Shown here: positions 7,258 to 9,017 of the stretch, piece by piece
How positions within the stretch are numbered: position 1 is the first letter of the stretch
How the letters are laid out: each line of letters begins with the position of its first letter
Origin: DASUFF01 sp036274695
GTDB taxonomy: Bacteria; UBA10199; JACPAL01; GCA-016699445
Direction of reading: 5' to 3'
DNA: 9,017 nucleotides
NCBI GenBank assembly: GCA_036274695.1
Contig: DASUFF010000148.1
Span: 1-9,017 of the forward strand
Notes under the pieces: generated by a model
What the model was told of the DNA's origin: nothing
What the model saw: the letters and a program-made list of their open reading frames with translations, nothing else
The model's database searches: none
Position numbers and translations under genes: made by a program

Positions 7258-7950
7258 TCAGGCCGGAGAGTCCTGGCGAACCGCCAGCGGGCTGAAGCCG
7301 AGATACTTGTTGCGGTAGCCAGGGCAGTAGTGGAAGTGGGGGTCGGGCGAGTCGCTCATGGCCCTGGAGCTCAAGGACCAAGGATTATCGAAATGATTTC
7401 CAGCGATTTTAATCCACAGCGTAATGTATTCAGTCGTTTCCGTTCCGTACTTCTTCGTCCTACGGTCGCTGACCACAAACTGGTGTAGGTATTGGGCTTC
7501 CGTCGGCAGGTCGTAAACAAACTCGCCTCCGTTCTCCAACGTTTTCAGCAAGCACCAAGTCTTGGCGTGGAAATAGGTCACCCCGACCGCCGGTTTATTG
7601 GCACCGCTAAAAATTCTCCCATATTCGTTGGGAGGTGGGGAGGGATCCTCCGCCATCTTGAGCAGGATAATCGATCCCAGAGTCAGAATGTCCCCTTTGT
7701 CGAAATTAAAATTTTCCGTAACAAAGGTCGGGCCTCCCACAACTTCCTCGATGTCCTGGCCGCGCCTCTTCAATCGGGTCTCTCCTGTCGCCCAATTATG
7801 ATCCAGCAGGACGAATTGGTTCCTGCCCATGTCGCCGTATTCCTGGTTGGTGACGGGAGTCTGTTTGAAACCGAAAGAAGCGATTTCCACACCTTTTGAA
7901 AGGCCCGCCGGGATCAGGCTGTAACCGGCTGGGAGCGTGGGAGAAATCAT
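7258..7950 (-). CDS. Divergent FGE-sulfatase/SUMF1-like domain protein, core apparently missing
   Basis: A 230-residue protein with scattered features of the formylglycine-generating-enzyme-like (FGE-sulfatase, SUMF1/EgtB/PvdO) fold. These are PVTNQEY (32-38), KPAVGVTYFHAKTWC (119-133), DLPTEAQ (147-153), and a C-terminal stretch resembling the family end: DNPWSLSSRA (188-197) and NKYLGF (214-219). The usual central block with NVWEW, expected between the LPTEA and C-terminal motifs, is absent, and RGGSW and GFR are degraded. The catalytic cysteine pair of true sulfatase-activating FGEs is not seen, so I do not propose that activity. There is no signal peptide or membrane helix. The start ATG 7950 has GAGGA five bases upstream. 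GC content looks clearly lower than the neighbours by eye. It sits alone, tail to tail with nuoN. It may be a divergent functional protein, or a gene shrunk by an internal in-frame deletion. Confidence 0.6.
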   Translation of the reverse strand: MISPTLPAGYSLIPAGLSKGVEIASFGFKQTPVTNQEYGDMGRNQFVLLDHNWATGETRLKRRGQDIEEVVGGPTFVTENFNFDKGDILTLGSIILLKMAEDPSPPPNEYGRIFSGANKPAVGVTYFHAKTWCLLKTLENGGEFVYDLPTEAQYLHQFVVSDRRTKKYGTETTEYITLWIKIAGNHFDNPWSLSSRAMSDSPDPHFHYCPGYRNKYLGFSPLAVRQDSPA

Positions 7951-7955
7951 AGAAT

Positions 7956-7960
7956 TCCTC
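7956..7960 (-). promoter_or_regulatory. Ribosome binding site of the FGE-like gene
   Basis: On the minus strand the sequence reads AAGAGGAATTCT directly before the ATG at 7950, giving a GAGGA core with a five-base spacer. This is the best evidence that the minus-strand frame, and not the shorter plus-strand frames opposite it, is the real gene here and that ATG 7950 is its start. Confidence 0.6.
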
Positions 7961-7996
7961 TTGCGACGGACGAAGTCCCTTATCGAAGAAAATGGG

Positions 7997-8025
7997 ATAA
8001 TGTTGTTAGGGTGGGCGGATGCGAA
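7997..8025 (-). promoter_or_regulatory. Weak candidate sigma70-type promoter for the FGE-like gene
   Basis: On the minus strand TTCGCA (8020-8025) and CATTAT (7997-8002) are separated by exactly 17 bases. Each matches four of six bases of the -35 and -10 consensus. It lies between the atpE terminator and the FGE-like start, and would give a leader of roughly 40 bases. The surrounding stretch 7961-8068 is AT-richer than the neighbouring genes and otherwise holds nothing I recognise. A chance match is quite possible. Confidence 0.22.
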
Positions 8026-8068
8026 CCACTATTTATCGGAAAGGATAAAGTCGTTGCGATGGGATACA

Positions 8069-8107
8069 AAAAAGCCCCCTGCACCATGACGGTACAGAGG
8101 GCTTTTT
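8069..8107 (-). terminator. Intrinsic terminator of the atpB-atpE transcript
   Basis: In the minus-strand RNA, AAAAAGCCCUCUGUACC pairs over all 17 positions with GGUGCAGGGGGCUUUUU across a five-base loop (GUCAU), including two G-U wobbles; the stem ends in a U run. Read from the plus strand, the two wobbles become C-A mismatches, so the structure is optimised for minus-strand transcription. It begins 19 bases after the atpE stop codon, so the ATP synthase transcript most likely ends right after subunit c. It may also partly stop plus-strand readthrough, since it has A/T runs on both sides. Confidence 0.9.
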
Positions 8108-8126
8108 AAGACTTCCGAAGCCGGGC

Positions 8127-8453
8127 TTAGATCTTACCCTGCAACAGAATCGCGATAACGAAGGCGTAGATGACCAACGACTCGATCAGCGCCAAGGCGA
8201 TGATCATCGGGGTCTGCACCTTGCCGGCCGCGCCCGGGTTGCGGGCGATGCCTTCGAGGGCCGCCACGGCCGCCTTGCTCTGTCCCAGGGCTCCGCCGAA
8301 CGCCGCGATGGCGATGGCGATGCCGGCCGAGAGCGCAAGCACGGGCTTCAGGCTTCCGCCGGACGCCGCCGCCGTACCTTCTTCAGCGAAGGCCACCGCC
8401 GCGAACGCCACGGACGAGAACAGGGTCGCGATGAAAGAAATGATCTTTTTCAT
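8127..8453 (-). CDS. atpE: F-type ATP synthase subunit c (AtpE), with signal-peptide-like N-terminus
   Basis: A 108-residue proteolipid that forms the rotating c-ring of the F0 sector. Residues 1-23 look like a secretion signal (MKK, a hydrophobic run, then AFA before EEG at 24). The mature hairpin follows: helix 1 at about 36-62, the polar loop ARNP (70-73), and helix 2 at about 82-104 with the ion-binding Glu91 in ALIESLVIY. Gln58 (GQS), Ser92 and Tyr96 also occupy positions that act as ligands in known sodium-binding c-rings, although the position after Ser92 is Leu instead of Thr, so the coupling ion cannot be decided from sequence. The start ATG 8453 has a perfect AAAGGAGG nine bases upstream. 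It lies 97 bases downstream of atpB, and a terminator follows at once; atpF and the F1 genes are not next to it. Confidence 0.96.
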   Translation of the reverse strand: MKKIISFIATLFSSVAFAAVAFAEEGTAAASGGSLKPVLALSAGIAIAIAAFGGALGQSKAAVAALEGIARNPGAAGKVQTPMIIALALIESLVIYAFVIAILLQGKI

Positions 8454-8462
8454 TTTCGTATT

Positions 8463-8470
8463 CCTCCTTT
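8463..8470 (-). promoter_or_regulatory. Strong Shine-Dalgarno of atpE
   Basis: The minus strand reads AAAGGAGG followed by nine bases and ATG. It is the strongest ribosome site in the window, fitting the need for many more copies of subunit c than of subunit a from the same transcript. Confidence 0.85.
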
Positions 8471-8525
8471 CTCAAGAGTCCCTCGACTCGAGAGAGCGTC
8501 TAAACACCTTCGCGCAAGGCGAAGG
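8471..8525 (-). promoter_or_regulatory. Two small hairpins in the atpB-atpE spacer
   Basis: Two inverted repeats lie in the 97-base gap between atpB and atpE. The first to be transcribed is at 8507-8525, a perfect 7-bp stem (CCTTCGC/GCGAAGG) with a five-base loop. The second, at 8471-8492, has a 5-bp stem (GAGTC/GACTC) extended by 3 bp past a two-base bulge, and ends one base before the atpE ribosome site. Neither has a U run, so they are not intrinsic terminators. A role in RNA processing or in raising atpE translation is an inference. Confidence 0.4.
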
Positions 8526-8551
8526 AGATGCGTCACATTTATCTAGTACCG

Positions 8552-9017
8552 TTAGTGGTGACCATGCCCGGCAGGGGCATGGCCCTCTTCATGTTCATGG
8601 GCCGTGGCCAGCGCGATGTAGATCGTGCTGAGCAGGCTGAACACGAAGGCCTGGATAAAGGAAACGAAGAGCCCGAGGGCCATAAAAGCAACAGGTACGA
8701 TCAAAGGGACCAGGTTGGAGAAGATGCCGAGGACCAAGTGGTCGCCGACGATGTTCCCCAACAAGCGCAAGCTGAGCGAGACCGGGCGGACGGCGTGCCC
8801 GATGACCTCGATCACCGCCACGAGCGGGCCCAGCCAGAGGATGGGGCCCAGGAAATGCTTCAGGTAACCGCCCAGGCCGTGGGACTTGATGCCCATGACG
8901 TTGTAATAAACGAAGACGGTGCCGGCGATGGCCAGGTTGGTGTTGATGTTGTCCGTCGGCGGCAACACGCCCGGGATCAAGCCGACCAAGTTGCACAAAA
9001 AGATGTAGATGAAGATC
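8552..9017 (-). CDS. atpB: F-type ATP synthase subunit a (AtpB), 5' end beyond the window
   Basis: The C-terminal ~154 residues of the F0 stator subunit that forms the two half-channels against the c-ring. The frame runs off the right edge; the residues before the TTG at 8998 (IFIYIF, then CNLVGLIPG) continue the family sequence, so that TTG is not the start. The essential arginine lies in SLSLRLLGNI (codon at 8765-8767), the counterpart of E. coli Arg210. The last helix, FVSFIQAFVFSLLSTIYI, matches the conserved C-terminal helix with its Gln. The protein ends in an unusual His-rich tail, HEHEEGHAPAGHGHH. It is co-transcribed with atpE downstream. Confidence 0.96.
   Translation of the reverse strand, partial: IFIYIFLCNLVGLIPGVLPPTDNINTNLAIAGTVFVYYNVMGIKSHGLGGYLKHFLGPILWLGPLVAVIEVIGHAVRPVSLSLRLLGNIVGDHLVLGIFSNLVPLIVPVAFMALGLFVSFIQAFVFSLLSTIYIALATAHEHEEGHAPAGHGHH

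Noticed and set aside
7273..7287. Small hairpin (CTGGCG/CGCCAG, 3-base loop) just past nuoN as a nuo terminator
   Set aside because: Only a 6-bp stem with no following T run on either strand; it lies in the coding end of the FGE-like gene.
7492..7899. A 135-residue plus-strand frame opposite the FGE-like gene
   Set aside because: No recognisable domain and no clear ribosome site, while the minus-strand frame has family motifs and GAGGA at its start.
7992..8066. 8-bp direct repeat ATGGGATA in the FGE-like/atpE spacer, considered as insertion target duplication
   Set aside because: It does not flank the FGE-like gene, and an 8-mer repeat in a short AT-rich spacer is weak evidence.

Overview
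The window is a stretch of a high-GC bacterial chromosome carrying core respiratory genes. The plus strand holds the distal part of a complex I (NADH-quinone oxidoreductase, nuo) operon. The minus strand holds the end of a small F-type ATP synthase (F0) operon. A poorly conserved, visibly lower-GC gene lies between the two convergent blocks. The organism is a respiring bacterium. ATP synthase subunits a and c sit in a unit separate from the other atp genes, and subunit c has a signal-peptide-like N-terminus; both would fit a deltaproteobacterial-type lineage (in the old broad sense). That assignment is an inference of low confidence, since no rRNA or other marker is present.

Layout, plus strand: nuoH (3' two thirds only, 1-654); a PlsC-type acyltransferase gene (706-1506) in the position where nuoI normally sits; nuoJ (1560-2048); nuoK (2045-2350); nuoL (2351-4324); nuoM (4321-5802); nuoN (5775-7241). 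From nuoJ to nuoN the genes overlap or abut: ATGA overlaps at J/K and L/M, zero spacing at K/L, and a 28-nt overlap at M/N. They are therefore almost certainly one translationally coupled transcript. Together they encode the proton-pumping membrane arm of complex I. All the key in-membrane Glu/Lys residues I looked for in K, L, M and N are present.

Layout, minus strand (read from the right edge leftwards): atpB (subunit a, 5' end outside the window); a 98-nt spacer with two small hairpins; atpE (subunit c) with a perfect Shine-Dalgarno; a strong intrinsic terminator; a 175-nt spacer region including that terminator and a weak candidate promoter; then a 230-aa protein resembling the FGE-sulfatase/SUMF1 (C-type-lectin-like) fold but apparently lacking its central core. 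That gene ends only 16 nt from the end of nuoN, tail to tail.

Functionally, the two main blocks are the two ends of oxidative phosphorylation: complex I builds the ion gradient and the F0 sector uses it. The acyltransferase inside the nuo operon is the most unusual item. I see no CRISPR array, tRNA, rRNA, insertion sequence or phage gene. No obvious undescribed multi-gene system is visible; the best leads are the acyltransferase in the nuoI position and the core-less FGE-like gene.
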